From: Arthrobacter sp. AK04
GTDB taxonomy: Bacteria; Actinomycetota; Actinomycetes; Actinomycetales; Micrococcaceae
DNA: 47,640 nt
Direction of reading: 5' to 3'
Assembly (NCBI RefSeq): GCF_021129155.1
Contig: NZ_JAJOMC010000037.1
Span: 1 to 47,640, forward strand
Shown here in pieces: positions 16,532 through 24,954 of the stretch. Within the stretch, counting starts at the first letter, position 1, and every line of letters begins with the position of its first letter. The notes beneath the pieces were generated by a model that worked only from the letters and a program-made list of their open reading frames with translations, did not search any database and was not told the DNA's origin. The translations under genes and the position numbers were made by a program.

Positions 16532-19186
16532 CTATTTCCGCTGTTTGGTCCGTGCAGTGGCCGGCGCGGACCAGGGATCTTCGGGCCAGGGATGCTTGGG
16601 GTAGCGGCCCCGCATTTCGGCGCGGACCTGGGCATAAGGACCGGACCAGAATGACGTCAGATCGCCGGTGACGGCCAGCGGGCGCCGGGCCGGTGAGAGC
16701 AGATGGAACAGCACCGGCACCCGGCCGTTGACCAGGCGGGGCGTGGCGGCCAGCCCAAAGCACTCCTGGAGTTTGACGGCCACCACCGGCGGCGCCGTCA
16801 CATCCGACCAGTCAGGGTAGTCAATCCGCACCCTTGAGCCGCTGGGAACGTCCAGGGCTTCCGGAGCGAGCTCATCCATCCTGGCTGCGTCCGGCCAGGG
16901 AAGCAGCCGCCGCAGCGGCTCGGCAAGGTCCACCGGGTTCACGTCCGCACCGGCCGCAAGCGACTCAAGCTCCGGTCCCAGCCAATCCTGCAGACGGCGG
17001 AGGAGTCCCGCCTCCGACATATCCGGCCACGGCTCCCCCAGCTCACGGTGCAGGAAAGCGAGCCGCCTGCGCAACGCCGCTGCCGCCGTCGACCAGTTGA
17101 GGGCAGCTAACCCTTCCTTCTGCAGCGCTCCTGCCAGCGCGGCCCGGCCCTCGGCAGGCGACGGACGCACCGGGGTAGAGGCGAGCACGATTGCGCCGAG
17201 CCGCCGGACCCTGCGCGCGGTAACCCGGCCCTGCGTGAAGGCGGCCTCCACCGCCTCAGCCATAAGGTGGGATGCCGCTGATTCGGCGAGGCTGGCGGAG
17301 AGCGGGGCTGCGGCGCGGATCACGGCACCCGTACCGGCTGAGTCCCTCCCGCCGCCGCGGGACACCTCGGCCACTGCCAGCCATTCATGCCCGGACAGGC
17401 TGCTTCCGGCGGGCAGTCCTGCCCGGGTTCCGGAGGACAGCAGATACTGCTCGGGCCCTTCGCCGGGAACCCTGCGTGCCACGCGGTCGGGGAAGGCAAG
17501 GGCGACGACGGCGCCCACCAGGGCGCTCCCGCCGGCAAGGGGCGGCAGGGCGGGCGCGCCTGGCAGGGGTCCCGCCTGCTGCGCAAGGACCTGGAGGCGG
17601 CGGCTTTCATCTGCCCAGCGCCGGCCGACGGGTCCTTTGTCGCTGCGGAGTTCGGACAGGAGGCGCGGCAGGTCAGCGCCGGGCGCCCGCGCATCACCTG
17701 CCACGGCAGCCACCACCTCTGCCGCCGCCCTGGGGCCGGCGGCAGCGGCGCCGTCGAGCAAGGCGCGGCCCAGCCGCGGATCAACCGGGAGGCCCGCCAG
17801 GGTCCTGCCGGCACTGGTAGCGTGGCCGTCGCCGGCCACGGCACCAAGTTCGTGCAGGATTTCCATGGCATCGTCCATGGCTTGCTCCGGCGGGGCGTCC
17901 GGCAGGGCGAGGCCTTGCCCGCGCGGTGATCCCCAGCACGCCATCACCAGGGCGGCTCCGGCGAGGTCCGCCACAGTGATTTCCGGGGTCACATGGGCCG
18001 GGGCGGCGCCGAATGCCTGCTGGCTGTAGCAGCGCACTACCGTCCCGGGGCCTTGGCGGGCGGCGCGTCCGGCACGCTGGTCAGCGGAGGCCCGGGAGCA
18101 GGAGACCGTCACCAGCCCGTTCATTCCCCGTGCGGCGTCGCGCCGCGGCTCACGGGCCAGCCCAGAGTCAATGACCAGGCGGACCCCGGGCACGGTCAGC
18201 GACGACTCGGCCAGATCCGTGGAGACGATGATCCTGGCGCTCTCCCCCGGCCCGCGCCCGGACACGGCCCGGTCCTGCTCGGCCGGGCCCACCCTGCCGT
18301 GGAGTTCCAGCACGTCAGTCCCCGGCCCCACGCGGCTGCGAAGCCCTGCCGCGACCTGCGAGACTTCCCATGCCCCCGGGACGAAGACCAGGGCGTCCGC
18401 AGCGCTGTCCGCTGCCAGCGCCTGCCGGTGGGCCTCCGCGGCGGTCCCTGCGACGAAATCCAGGAAAGTGCGGGTCACTCCGCTGCCGTCCAACCGCTGG
18501 CCGGGCGCCGGACGCCACTCCGTCCTCAGTGGATGGAGCGCCGAGGGACAGTCGACGACGGGGGCCGGCCCGCCGCCGTCGTGATCCCCCAGCAGGGCAG
18601 CGAACCTCGGAGCGTCCAGGGTGGCGGACATGGCGACGACGGCCAGGTCACCGCGCAGCTGGCGTACTTCAGTGAGCATGCCGAACAGGAGGTCCGTTTC
18701 GAGACCGCGCTCGTGAACCTCATCCAGGACCACCGCGCCTGCCGTCGGCAGGTCCGGATCGGCCAGCAGGCGGCGCAGCAGGATGCCTGGCGTAACGAAC
18801 TCTATGAGCGTTCCGGCTCCGGCCTGCCGCTCTCCGCGGACTGTATACCCCACCCTGGTGCCCAGCGGGCTGACGTCCAAGGCTGCAAGCCTCCGGGCGG
18901 CGGCACGGGCAGCTACCCGGCGCGGCTGGGTGACCACAACCCTGCGGTGGCGTCCGCCGGGGCCCCCAGGGAGTCCCGCCACAAGGTTTGCCAGCAGGGG
19001 CGGAACCAGGGTGGTCTTGCCCGTTCCCGGCGGCGCCTGCACTACTGCCGCTCCGCCCGGCTCGCCATCGCCCAGCGCTTCGGCCAGGGCCGGGAGCGAG
19101 CCGGCAAAGGGCAGTCCAGCCCCGATTGCCCGGAGGTGGAAGGCCTGGCCACGTGGCGGCTCCTGCTGTCCGCTCGGGGAAGTCAT
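16532..19186 (-). CDS. hrpB: ATP-dependent RNA helicase HrpB
   Basis: 884 residues, a DEAH/RHA-type helicase. Motif I (VVQAPPGTGKTTLVPPL, residues ~48-64), motif Ia (TQPRRVAARAAARR), motif II DEVH (LDEVHERGLETD, ~155), motif III (AMSATLD), motif V (IVSTDLAESSLTVPGV) and motif VI (QRAGRAARQGPGTVVR) are all present. The C-terminal HrpB domain is clear, ending in the family hallmark MRGRYPKHPWPEDPW. It unwinds RNA or RNA-protein complexes in an ATP-dependent way; the physiological target in bacteria is poorly known. The ATG at 19186 is chosen over an upstream in-frame ATG because CAAAAT sits 6 nt before it (probable leaderless start) and the extra ten residues add nothing conserved. Confidence 0.95.
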   Translation of the reverse strand: MTSPSGQQEPPRGQAFHLRAIGAGLPFAGSLPALAEALGDGEPGGAAVVQAPPGTGKTTLVPPLLANLVAGLPGGPGGRHRRVVVTQPRRVAARAAARRLAALDVSPLGTRVGYTVRGERQAGAGTLIEFVTPGILLRRLLADPDLPTAGAVVLDEVHERGLETDLLFGMLTEVRQLRGDLAVVAMSATLDAPRFAALLGDHDGGGPAPVVDCPSALHPLRTEWRPAPGQRLDGSGVTRTFLDFVAGTAAEAHRQALAADSAADALVFVPGAWEVSQVAAGLRSRVGPGTDVLELHGRVGPAEQDRAVSGRGPGESARIIVSTDLAESSLTVPGVRLVIDSGLAREPRRDAARGMNGLVTVSCSRASADQRAGRAARQGPGTVVRCYSQQAFGAAPAHVTPEITVADLAGAALVMACWGSPRGQGLALPDAPPEQAMDDAMEILHELGAVAGDGHATSAGRTLAGLPVDPRLGRALLDGAAAAGPRAAAEVVAAVAGDARAPGADLPRLLSELRSDKGPVGRRWADESRRLQVLAQQAGPLPGAPALPPLAGGSALVGAVVALAFPDRVARRVPGEGPEQYLLSSGTRAGLPAGSSLSGHEWLAVAEVSRGGGRDSAGTGAVIRAAAPLSASLAESAASHLMAEAVEAAFTQGRVTARRVRRLGAIVLASTPVRPSPAEGRAALAGALQKEGLAALNWSTAAAALRRRLAFLHRELGEPWPDMSEAGLLRRLQDWLGPELESLAAGADVNPVDLAEPLRRLLPWPDAARMDELAPEALDVPSGSRVRIDYPDWSDVTAPPVVAVKLQECFGLAATPRLVNGRVPVLFHLLSPARRPLAVTGDLTSFWSGPYAQVRAEMRGRYPKHPWPEDPWSAPATARTKQRK

Positions 19187-19192
19187 CCCTCC

Positions 19193-19198
19193 ATTTTG
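19193..19198 (-). promoter_or_regulatory. Possible -10 box CAAAAT, hrpB
   Basis: CAAAAT on the minus strand, 6 nt before the ATG at 19186. It keeps the A2 and T6 positions of the TAnnnT boxes seen at other genes. Confidence 0.4.
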
Positions 19199-19269
19199 CC
19201 CGGCCAACCGGCGCACTGCGGACCACGTCCTGGCCCGGCGCAGAGTTCCGGGCTTATAAAGCGGCGGGC

Positions 19270-19878
19270 TTAGGGCCTTCCAGCGCCCTTGCCCTTTTCC
19301 CTGGCTTCCTTGGCAGCATCAGGCAGGTCCTGTTGCTGGGGGGCAGGCTCAGGGGCCGGCGCGGGCACTGCGGGGCCTTCCGGCTGGACCTGAACAGGCT
19401 GGGGCTCTGCGACTGGCTCCGGCGCCGGCTCCGGGGCCGTGACGTTCACCGTGGGCTGCTCCGCCGCAATTGCCGCGGCTTTTGCATCTGCGGCCGAGGC
19501 TGCCTGTGCCGTGATGGTGCGGGTTACGTCTGCCCGGACCGCTTCCAGCGCAGCGTCGATGCCGCGGTACCGGGCCGCTGAGATCGCACCCTGCCCGGCG
19601 GCCAGGTCAAGGTCCCGTTCAAGTGCTTCAAGGGCATCGAGGACCCCGTCCAGCCGGTTCTCGGCGGCAGCCTGGGTGACGTTGAGAACACGGATCTGGA
19701 AACCCCGAAGCGTGGCTTCTTCCGAATCGGCACCGCCGAGATTCGGGGAAACAGTGATGGCGGCGGTGGTGAGGGCGGCCGCTGCCAATGCTGCAGCTAT
19801 TCCGGCCCATGCCCTGCGCTGCGGGCGCTTTGAAGAGGCGCCCTGCGCCGGAGCAGGGCGGAGATGGTCAGGCGGCAT
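19270..19878 (-). CDS. Single-pass membrane protein with Pro/Glu-rich C-terminus
   Basis: 202 residues. A basic N-terminus (KRPQRRAW, ~18-25) precedes one hydrophobic segment (AGIAAALAAAALTTAAITV), so the rest is predicted outside the membrane or anchored to it. The middle part is an Ala/Leu/Asp-rich helical stretch (LDGVLDALEALERDLDLAAG, coiled-coil-like). The C-terminal ~60 residues are a Pro-Ala-Glu repeat (EPAPEPVAEPQPV) ending Lys-rich. No enzymatic motif is found and no signal peptidase site is convincing. Similar actinobacterial proteins carry uninformative names such as mucin-associated surface protein. Its ATG lies inside the end of the upstream membrane-protein gene (11-base overlap), so the two are probably translated together. 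Confidence 0.75.
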   Translation of the reverse strand: MPPDHLRPAPAQGASSKRPQRRAWAGIAAALAAAALTTAAITVSPNLGGADSEEATLRGFQIRVLNVTQAAAENRLDGVLDALEALERDLDLAAGQGAISAARYRGIDAALEAVRADVTRTITAQAASAADAKAAAIAAEQPTVNVTAPEPAPEPVAEPQPVQVQPEGPAVPAPAPEPAPQQQDLPDAAKEAREKGKGAGRP

Positions 19879-20209
19879 GCCTGCCCCGCAAGGGGACGAC
19901 GGCGGCAGGCCGGGGGTAGAGGACGGTCACGGCAGCCGTGTTCCCGCCGGGCGTGGCCACTGCTGCGGCGTCCGTCGCCGGGACCGCAGCGAGGGGCGCA
20001 CGCGATGTCCGCGACGCGGCTCCGGAAACCATCCGCCGCACGGCAAACCGGACCACAGCAGCCAGCAACTGGCCGAGCCCAAGGCCCAGAAGCACATGGC
20101 CGGCGAGGTACTGGCCTCCGTGGCCTACGGAACCATACGGGGCGCTGGCCGCCAAGCCTGCTCCGGAAGCGGCCACCAGGGCCCAGATGCCGACAATAAC
20201 TGCACTCAT
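19868..20209 (-). CDS. Small membrane protein upstream of and overlapping the Pro-rich protein gene
   Basis: 113 residues from ATG 20209 (MSAVIVGIWALVAASGAGLA). Two hydrophobic segments, ~2-22 and ~38-60 (GHVLLGLGLGQLLAAVVRFA), are followed by a basic turn (RFAVRRM) and a low-complexity Ala/Pro-rich tail. I do not recognise the family. A TTG at 20236 could add nine residues; the ATG is preferred because GGAGCGG lies about 10 nt upstream. The stop overlaps the next gene, and a tandem operator-like repeat lies 32 bases upstream, suggesting that this is the first gene of a regulated two-gene unit. Confidence 0.65.
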   Translation of the reverse strand: MSAVIVGIWALVAASGAGLAASAPYGSVGHGGQYLAGHVLLGLGLGQLLAAVVRFAVRRMVSGAASRTSRAPLAAVPATDAAAVATPGGNTAAVTVLYPRPAAVVPLRGRHAA

Positions 20210-20240
20210 TCGTTCGACCCGCTCCCGCCACTCCAATTAA

Positions 20241-20284
20241 TCAGCAAGCTTAGTACTAATGCTCAGCAAGCTTACTACCTGAGG
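20241..20284. promoter_or_regulatory. Tandem 22-bp operator-like direct repeat
   Basis: TCAGCAAGCTTA occurs at 20241-20252 and again at 20263-20274, exactly 22 bp apart (two helical turns), with matching flanks (GTACTA / CTACCT). Each copy is centred on the AAGCTT palindrome with partial flanking symmetry. It lies just upstream of the minus-strand pair 20209/19878, which fits binding of a dimeric regulator to two sites on one DNA face. The regulator is not in view. Confidence 0.5.
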
Positions 20285-20326
20285 GAGATGATGCAAGCGT
20301 GGCGCGGACGAAGAATAGGCCGGGGC

Positions 20327-21265
20327 CTACTGCCGCAGGTCGAGGGCCGTGAGGAGCCGCCTTACCGAGCCACCCAGGTTCCACTCAGTGGCGAGCCGCT
20401 CGAGCTCGGCCCGCGGCTCGCCTGAAACGGGATTCAGTTCCGCGCCTGCCTGCTCGGGTGTGGGCAGGTCCAGGTCCCGCACCAGCCTCACCACGGCGGG
20501 GGCAACCGAGAGGTAATCTGCAGCGGCGGCCAGCCTGGCCTTCACGGGGGCGGCCATGCCGCTGCCGGGAAGTTCAGCCGCCTCCAGCAGCCCCTCCAGG
20601 GTTCCATACTTCAGCAAAAGTGACGCCGCGGTTTTTTCGCCGATTCCGGCAACCCCCGGCAGGCCGTCCGAGGCGTCGCCGCGCAATGTCGCGTAGTCGG
20701 CGTACTGCTGGGGCAGCACCCGGTACTTGGCCACCACTGTCTCTTCGGTGATGACCTCAAGGTTCTTCATGCCGCGGGCGGTGTAGATCACGCGGACCTG
20801 GCGTTCGTCGTCGCAGACCTGGAAAAGGTCGCGGTCCCCGGTGACTACGTCGACGGGAAGGTCCGCGTGGCTCGCGTACGTGCCCACGACGTCGTCCGCC
20901 TCATGGTGGGGCGCGCCCACAATGGCTATGCCGGCGAGCCCAAGCACCCGGCGGATCATGGGAAGCTGCGCCTCCAGCGCGTCCGGGACAACTTCGACGT
21001 CAGGGGCACCCGTGACGGCTTCCGCCACCCGGTGGGCCTTATAGGTGGGCAGGAGATCCACCCGCCACTGCGGGCGCCAGTCGTCATCCCAGCACGCGAT
21101 GAGGTGCGTTGCGTGGTAGTCCGTGGTTAGCCGGGCGATCATGTCCAGCAGGCCGCGGACGGCGTTGACCGGTGTGCCGTCCCCGCGGCGGATCGTGTCC
21201 GGCAGGCCGTAGAAGGCGCGGAAGTACAGCGATGCAGTATCCAGCAGCATGAGGCGGTCAGGCAT
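20327..21265 (-). CDS. 5'-3' exonuclease (FEN/ExoIX family)
   Basis: 312 residues. The protein matches the 5' nuclease domain of polymerase I without the polymerase: MLLDTASLYFRAFYGLPDTI at the N-terminus, HHEADDVVGTYA (metal-binding acidic cluster), VVTGDRDLFQVCDD (second acidic cluster) and the helix-hairpin-helix GDASDGLPGVAGIGEKTAASLL. It should cleave 5' flaps or RNA primers in the cytoplasm and be partly redundant with the PolA 5' nuclease also encoded in this window. GAGGATCG upstream of the ATG at 21265 acts as ribosome site; longer in-frame starts add nothing conserved. It lies 69 bases after the VWA gene on the same strand. Confidence 0.92.
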   Translation of the reverse strand: MPDRLMLLDTASLYFRAFYGLPDTIRRGDGTPVNAVRGLLDMIARLTTDYHATHLIACWDDDWRPQWRVDLLPTYKAHRVAEAVTGAPDVEVVPDALEAQLPMIRRVLGLAGIAIVGAPHHEADDVVGTYASHADLPVDVVTGDRDLFQVCDDERQVRVIYTARGMKNLEVITEETVVAKYRVLPQQYADYATLRGDASDGLPGVAGIGEKTAASLLLKYGTLEGLLEAAELPGSGMAAPVKARLAAAADYLSVAPAVVRLVRDLDLPTPEQAGAELNPVSGEPRAELERLATEWNLGGSVRRLLTALDLRQ

Positions 21266-21334
21266 GCTTCGATCCTCACATGGATAGGCCCGGGAACGGG
21301 GCAACACCTCCGGCCCTTTCACCGGCCCCCCTGG

Positions 21335-23341
21335 TCAGGAGGCCCAGTCGGAATCGCCGAAGACCCGTCCCCGGAAGTGCGCGCGGAGGTACTCCCCCAC
21401 CACGGCGGCGCCCAGTTCCCCTGCCTCGGGAGCCACAACCCGGCCGCCCACCCTGCGTACCATGCGCTGGACGAACCGTTCCAGGCTGGGGTCCGAGCCC
21501 AGCCGGAAGAACGTGGCCTGCGTGCCCGCGCGCCCCAGCCGGTCGAGCTCCGCCACTGTCAGGCGGATGGTTTCCGGGTCCGGAGGCCAGCAGAACCACG
21601 GCTCGCCTTCCGGCAGCAGGTGGGCCGTGGGTTCGCCGTCGGTCACCACCAGGAGGACAGGCTGCATGGAAGGGTGCTTGCGGAAGAAGCGGCCGGCCAG
21701 CAGCAATCCGTGATGGAGGTTTGTTCCCTGCTCCCGCAGCGGCGGCAGTGCGGTGAGTTCCCCGATGTCCATCGCCCGGGCGTGGCGGCCGAACGTGATC
21801 AGTTCCAGCCTGTCGCCGCGGAAACGGGTGGAGACCAGGTGGTGCAGCGCCAGCGCGGTGCGTTTCATGGGAATCCACCTTCCCTCGGCGGCCATCGAAA
21901 AGGACACATCGACAAGAAGGACGACGGCGGCCTGCGTGCGCGCTTCGGTTTCGCTCACTTCGATGTCCGCCGGGGTGAGGCGGAGGCCGCTGCCCGGGGT
22001 TCCTCCGCCCGCCGCTGTGCGGCTGATCGCGTTGGTCAGCGTTCGGGTCACGTCCCAGGGCTCGGCGTCCCCGAACTCCCATGGGCGGCTTGATCCGGTC
22101 TGCTCGCCGGCCGCCCCGGCCACGCGGGTGTCCCTGCGCCCCTGCCGGCCCGACAGCTGCCTGGCGGTGTCCCGCAGCAGCGACTTGCCCAGCCGCCGCA
22201 TGGCCTGTGGTGAGAGCCGGAGGTCCCCGTCCGTGCCCCGCCGCAGGTAGCCTCCCTCCTGCATGGCGCGTTCGATGTCGGCCAGGGTGCGGGCGGTGAC
22301 GGCGGTGTCCTGTCCCAGCTGGCGGGCCAGGGCATCCAGGTCCAGGTCGCCCAGGGTGGAGCCGTTGTAGGACTGGGAGAGCTGTTCGGCGAGCTCGTCC
22401 AGTTCGGCGATGTCCTGGAGCACCCCGGTGCCGTCGCCCAGGCCCAGGCCCTCCTGGCCTTCGAAGCGTTCCGAGCCGGTCCAGTCCTCACCGGGGCGCA
22501 GGGCGCGCAGGCTGTCGTCGAGCTGGTCAAGCTGGGCCATGAGCTCCGGTGATCCGAAGGCCTGGGCGGAAAGCCGCATCAGTTCTTCGCGCTGCTCGGG
22601 TGACATGGACTGCAGGAGCCTCTGGGCAGCAGCGGCCCGCTTGGCAAGGGCGTCGATCAGTTCCTCAACCGATTGCGGGTTTTCAGGAAAGTAGTCGCCG
22701 TGCCGGGCCATGAACTCCTGGAAGTCGGCCTTGGTATCCTCGCCCCGGCGGTGCTTGTCCAGCAGCGCGTTCAGGTCGCGCAGCATTGCGCTGACGGCTT
22801 CGCGGTCCTGCTCCGTGGCGCCCTCCAGTGCCTGCTTCATGCCCGCGAACCGCTGGTCCAGGGCCTCGCGGCCCAGCAGGTCCTTGATCCGCTCGTAGGC
22901 TTCCCGTGCCGTGCCGGATTGCCAGTCGTAGGAGGCAAGGTCCTTGACCGCGGCAGCGGTGGACGCCGGCAGGTTCTGCAACTGCATTTCCCGGAAGGCA
23001 CGGTCTGCGTTGTCCATCATGGCATCGCGGGCCAGCTGCTTGCGTTCCTCCAGCACGGCAGTGTCCAGGAGCTTCTTCACCTCGTTGAGGGTGCCGTCCA
23101 GGTTGTGCCGGCCCAGCAGGTCATTCCGGCGCTCCTGCACGCGCTTGGCGAGATCGTCCAGGCCTTCCCGGTTCCGCCCGCCGCGCCGGAGGAACTCCTG
23201 CAGGGCGTGGCGGGGCGAGTACCCTGCCATCACGTCCTCGGCGACGGCGTCCAGCGCCTCCGCCAGGTCAACCGGCGGAGCGAGGGGGTCCGGTCCGCCG
23301 GCGTACCGTCCGTACCTGGCGGAATGGTTATGGATGTTCAT
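21335..23341 (-). CDS. VWA-domain protein paired with MoxR-type ATPase
   Basis: 668 residues. The first ~440 residues are helical, charged and rich in Leu/Gln/Arg heptads (for example MKQALEGATEQDREAVSAML), with no signal peptide. The C-terminal von Willebrand A domain starts near residue 465 with the metal-ion-dependent adhesion site DVSFSM (Asp477), then a Thr in EQGTNLHHGL and an Asp in VTDGEPTAH, so the full DxSxS...T...D set is present. VWA proteins next to MoxR AAA+ ATPases act as the substrate adaptors of cytoplasmic chaperone-like remodelling pairs, as in magnesium chelatase BchI/BchD, CbbQ/CbbO and RavA/ViaA. It follows the ATPase gene with a 54-base gap in one operon. Confidence 0.9.
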   Translation of the reverse strand: MNIHNHSARYGRYAGGPDPLAPPVDLAEALDAVAEDVMAGYSPRHALQEFLRRGGRNREGLDDLAKRVQERRNDLLGRHNLDGTLNEVKKLLDTAVLEERKQLARDAMMDNADRAFREMQLQNLPASTAAAVKDLASYDWQSGTAREAYERIKDLLGREALDQRFAGMKQALEGATEQDREAVSAMLRDLNALLDKHRRGEDTKADFQEFMARHGDYFPENPQSVEELIDALAKRAAAAQRLLQSMSPEQREELMRLSAQAFGSPELMAQLDQLDDSLRALRPGEDWTGSERFEGQEGLGLGDGTGVLQDIAELDELAEQLSQSYNGSTLGDLDLDALARQLGQDTAVTARTLADIERAMQEGGYLRRGTDGDLRLSPQAMRRLGKSLLRDTARQLSGRQGRRDTRVAGAAGEQTGSSRPWEFGDAEPWDVTRTLTNAISRTAAGGGTPGSGLRLTPADIEVSETEARTQAAVVLLVDVSFSMAAEGRWIPMKRTALALHHLVSTRFRGDRLELITFGRHARAMDIGELTALPPLREQGTNLHHGLLLAGRFFRKHPSMQPVLLVVTDGEPTAHLLPEGEPWFCWPPDPETIRLTVAELDRLGRAGTQATFFRLGSDPSLERFVQRMVRRVGGRVVAPEAGELGAAVVGEYLRAHFRGRVFGDSDWAS

Positions 23342-23395
23342 GGTGCCGCCCGTCCCTCGCTTCAGCCGTTTGCCCAGCCACGCACCGTGGTGCCG

Positions 23396-24784
23396 TCAGC
23401 CGTAGACGGTCTCTTCGTCGTCGGACTCCTTGGAGATCCGCCGGGCCAGGTAGAGCCCCTCCAGCGCCAGTTCGATGGCGGCGGCCCGCTGGCCCTCGTT
23501 CGCCGCTCCGAGGCGGCTGCCGATCTCGTCATACAGGCCTGCCCCGTTCAGGGACGGCAGGCCGTCAAGGAACTCCCGTGCTGTTACCTGCTCCCCGGTG
23601 GTCACCGTAGTGTGGCCGTCCAGCGCTGCCACCAGCGGGCCCATGTCCAGGCCCTGGTAGTGCGCCCGGACGGCTTCGGCGGTGGACGTGCGCAGGAGGT
23701 GGTCAAGGACGGCCTGTTCACGGCCTTCCTCACCGGACTCGAATTCGATCTTGCCGCTGAGGACTTCCACCGCGGTGTCCAGGTCCACGATCCGCGCTAC
23801 AGCCTCTGCCTCCCCGCGCATGCTGGCACGGCGGAGCGCGGCGGCTGCCACCGTTTCGGCCCCGGCAATGGCGAACCGTGCCGAGACCCCGGACGTCTGG
23901 TTGATCGCCGGGGACTTCCGCAGCGCACGGGTGTAGCGGGCCAGGATTTCAAGGATCACCGGCGGGACGTCGGCCACCAGCTGCCCCTCCTGCCGGATCA
24001 CGGCCACCTCGTCGTCCAGCTCTATGGGGTAGTGGGTCCTGATCTCCGCGCCGAAACGGTCCTTCAGCGGCGTGATGATCCTGCCGCGGTTGGTGTAGTC
24101 CTCCGGGTTGGCGGAGGCGACAACCAGCACGTCCAGTGGAAGCCGGAGCACATAGCCCCGGATCTGGATGTCGCGCTCCTCCATCACGTTGAGCATTGAA
24201 ACCTGGATCCGTTCGGCAAGGTCCGGCAGTTCGTTGATGGCAATGATGCCGCGGTTGGAGCGCGGGACAAGGCCGTAATGGATGGTTTCCGGGTCCCCCA
24301 GCCGGCGCCCCTCGGCCACCCGCATCGGGTCGACGTCGCCAATAAGGTCCGCGACGGAGGTGTCCGGGGTGGCGAGCTTCTCCACATACCGTTCCGACCG
24401 GTGGCGCCAGGCCACCCGCAGCCGGTCGCCCTCCGTTAGGGCAAGGGCGCGGGAATGCTCGGTAATGGGCTCGAAGGGGTGTTCGTTCAGTTCCGACCCC
24501 TCGATGACGGGCGACCACTCGTCCAGGAGCCCGGCCAGGGTGCGCAGGAGACGCGTCTTGCCCTGCCCGCGCTCGCCGAGCAGGACCACGTCATGCCCGG
24601 CGATCAGGGCACGCTCAAGCTGGGGAAGCACGGTCCGGCCGAAGCCGTACATCCCTGGCCATGGATCGTCACCGGCCGCGAGCGCGGCGAGCAGGTTTCC
24701 ACGGATTTCCTGGCGCAGGTCCTTGAGGACGTGGCCGGAGGCGCGCAATTCACCAACGGTGAAAATATCGGGACGATGAGTCAC
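23396..24784 (-). CDS. MoxR/ChlI-type AAA+ ATPase
   Basis: 462 residues. Walker A is LLGERGQGKTRLLRTLAG (residues ~68-85). Walker B is probably GIIAINELPDL, where the usual DE is replaced by NE, as in many magnesium-chelatase-like ATPases. Sensor 1 is VVASANPEDYTNRGRIITPL with the arginine finger in LKDRFGAEIRTHYP. The C-terminal lid is typical of ChlI-like proteins. It should form an ATP-driven hexameric ring that works with the VWA protein encoded just downstream on an unknown target. Two adjacent GTG codons exist; the second (24784) is chosen because TACGGT lies exactly 6 nt upstream, giving a leaderless MTHRPDIF start. Confidence 0.9.
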   Translation of the reverse strand: MTHRPDIFTVGELRASGHVLKDLRQEIRGNLLAALAAGDDPWPGMYGFGRTVLPQLERALIAGHDVVLLGERGQGKTRLLRTLAGLLDEWSPVIEGSELNEHPFEPITEHSRALALTEGDRLRVAWRHRSERYVEKLATPDTSVADLIGDVDPMRVAEGRRLGDPETIHYGLVPRSNRGIIAINELPDLAERIQVSMLNVMEERDIQIRGYVLRLPLDVLVVASANPEDYTNRGRIITPLKDRFGAEIRTHYPIELDDEVAVIRQEGQLVADVPPVILEILARYTRALRKSPAINQTSGVSARFAIAGAETVAAAALRRASMRGEAEAVARIVDLDTAVEVLSGKIEFESGEEGREQAVLDHLLRTSTAEAVRAHYQGLDMGPLVAALDGHTTVTTGEQVTAREFLDGLPSLNGAGLYDEIGSRLGAANEGQRAAAIELALEGLYLARRISKESDDEETVYG

Positions 24785-24790
24785 CACTAC

Positions 24791-24796
24791 ACCGTA
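24791..24796 (-). promoter_or_regulatory. -10 box TACGGT, leaderless start of MoxR-type gene
   Basis: TACGGT on the minus strand, 6 nt before the GTG at 24784. It decides between two adjacent GTG codons. Confidence 0.5.
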
Positions 24797-24866
24797 GCCC
24801 CGCAGCAGCTTGATAAGTACCGACTCGAGGACTTTTTCCCCGCAAGCCCGGGCGGGGCCCTGCCGC

Positions 24867-24872
24867 TACGCT
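24867..24872 (+). promoter_or_regulatory. -10 box TACGCT for the small leaderless ORF and glycosyltransferase
   Basis: TACGCT, 7 nt, then ATG at 24880. It diverges from the MoxR promoter 70 bases away. Confidence 0.5.
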
Positions 24873-24879
24873 TAGCGTC

Positions 24880-24954
24880 ATGACTGCTGAGCGCACTCTG
24901 CTCCACACTGTTCAGCGTGGAGGTGCACTGTGGAGCGTGGAGGTGATGGCATGA
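24880..24954 (+). CDS. Leaderless 24-residue ORF coupled to glycosyltransferase
   Basis: ATG at 24880 opens a 24-codon frame (MTAERTLLHTVQRGGALWSV, then EVMA) whose TGA overlaps the ATG of the glycosyltransferase gene (ATGA at 24951-24954). The start is 7 nt after a TACGCT box, like the leaderless genes nearby. The peptide resembles nothing known and has no run of one rare amino acid as in classic attenuators. Within it, the DNA GCGTGGAGGTG is repeated twice (24912 and 24938 areas), the second copy forming the ribosome site of the next gene. Most likely its translation brings ribosomes to the downstream start. Whether the peptide itself acts is unknown. Confidence 0.5.
   Translation: MTAERTLLHTVQRGGALWSVEVMA

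Noticed and set aside
17993..19273. 426-codon open frame on the + strand opposite hrpB
   Set aside because: It overlaps the conserved helicase motifs of hrpB on the other strand and has no recognisable domain.
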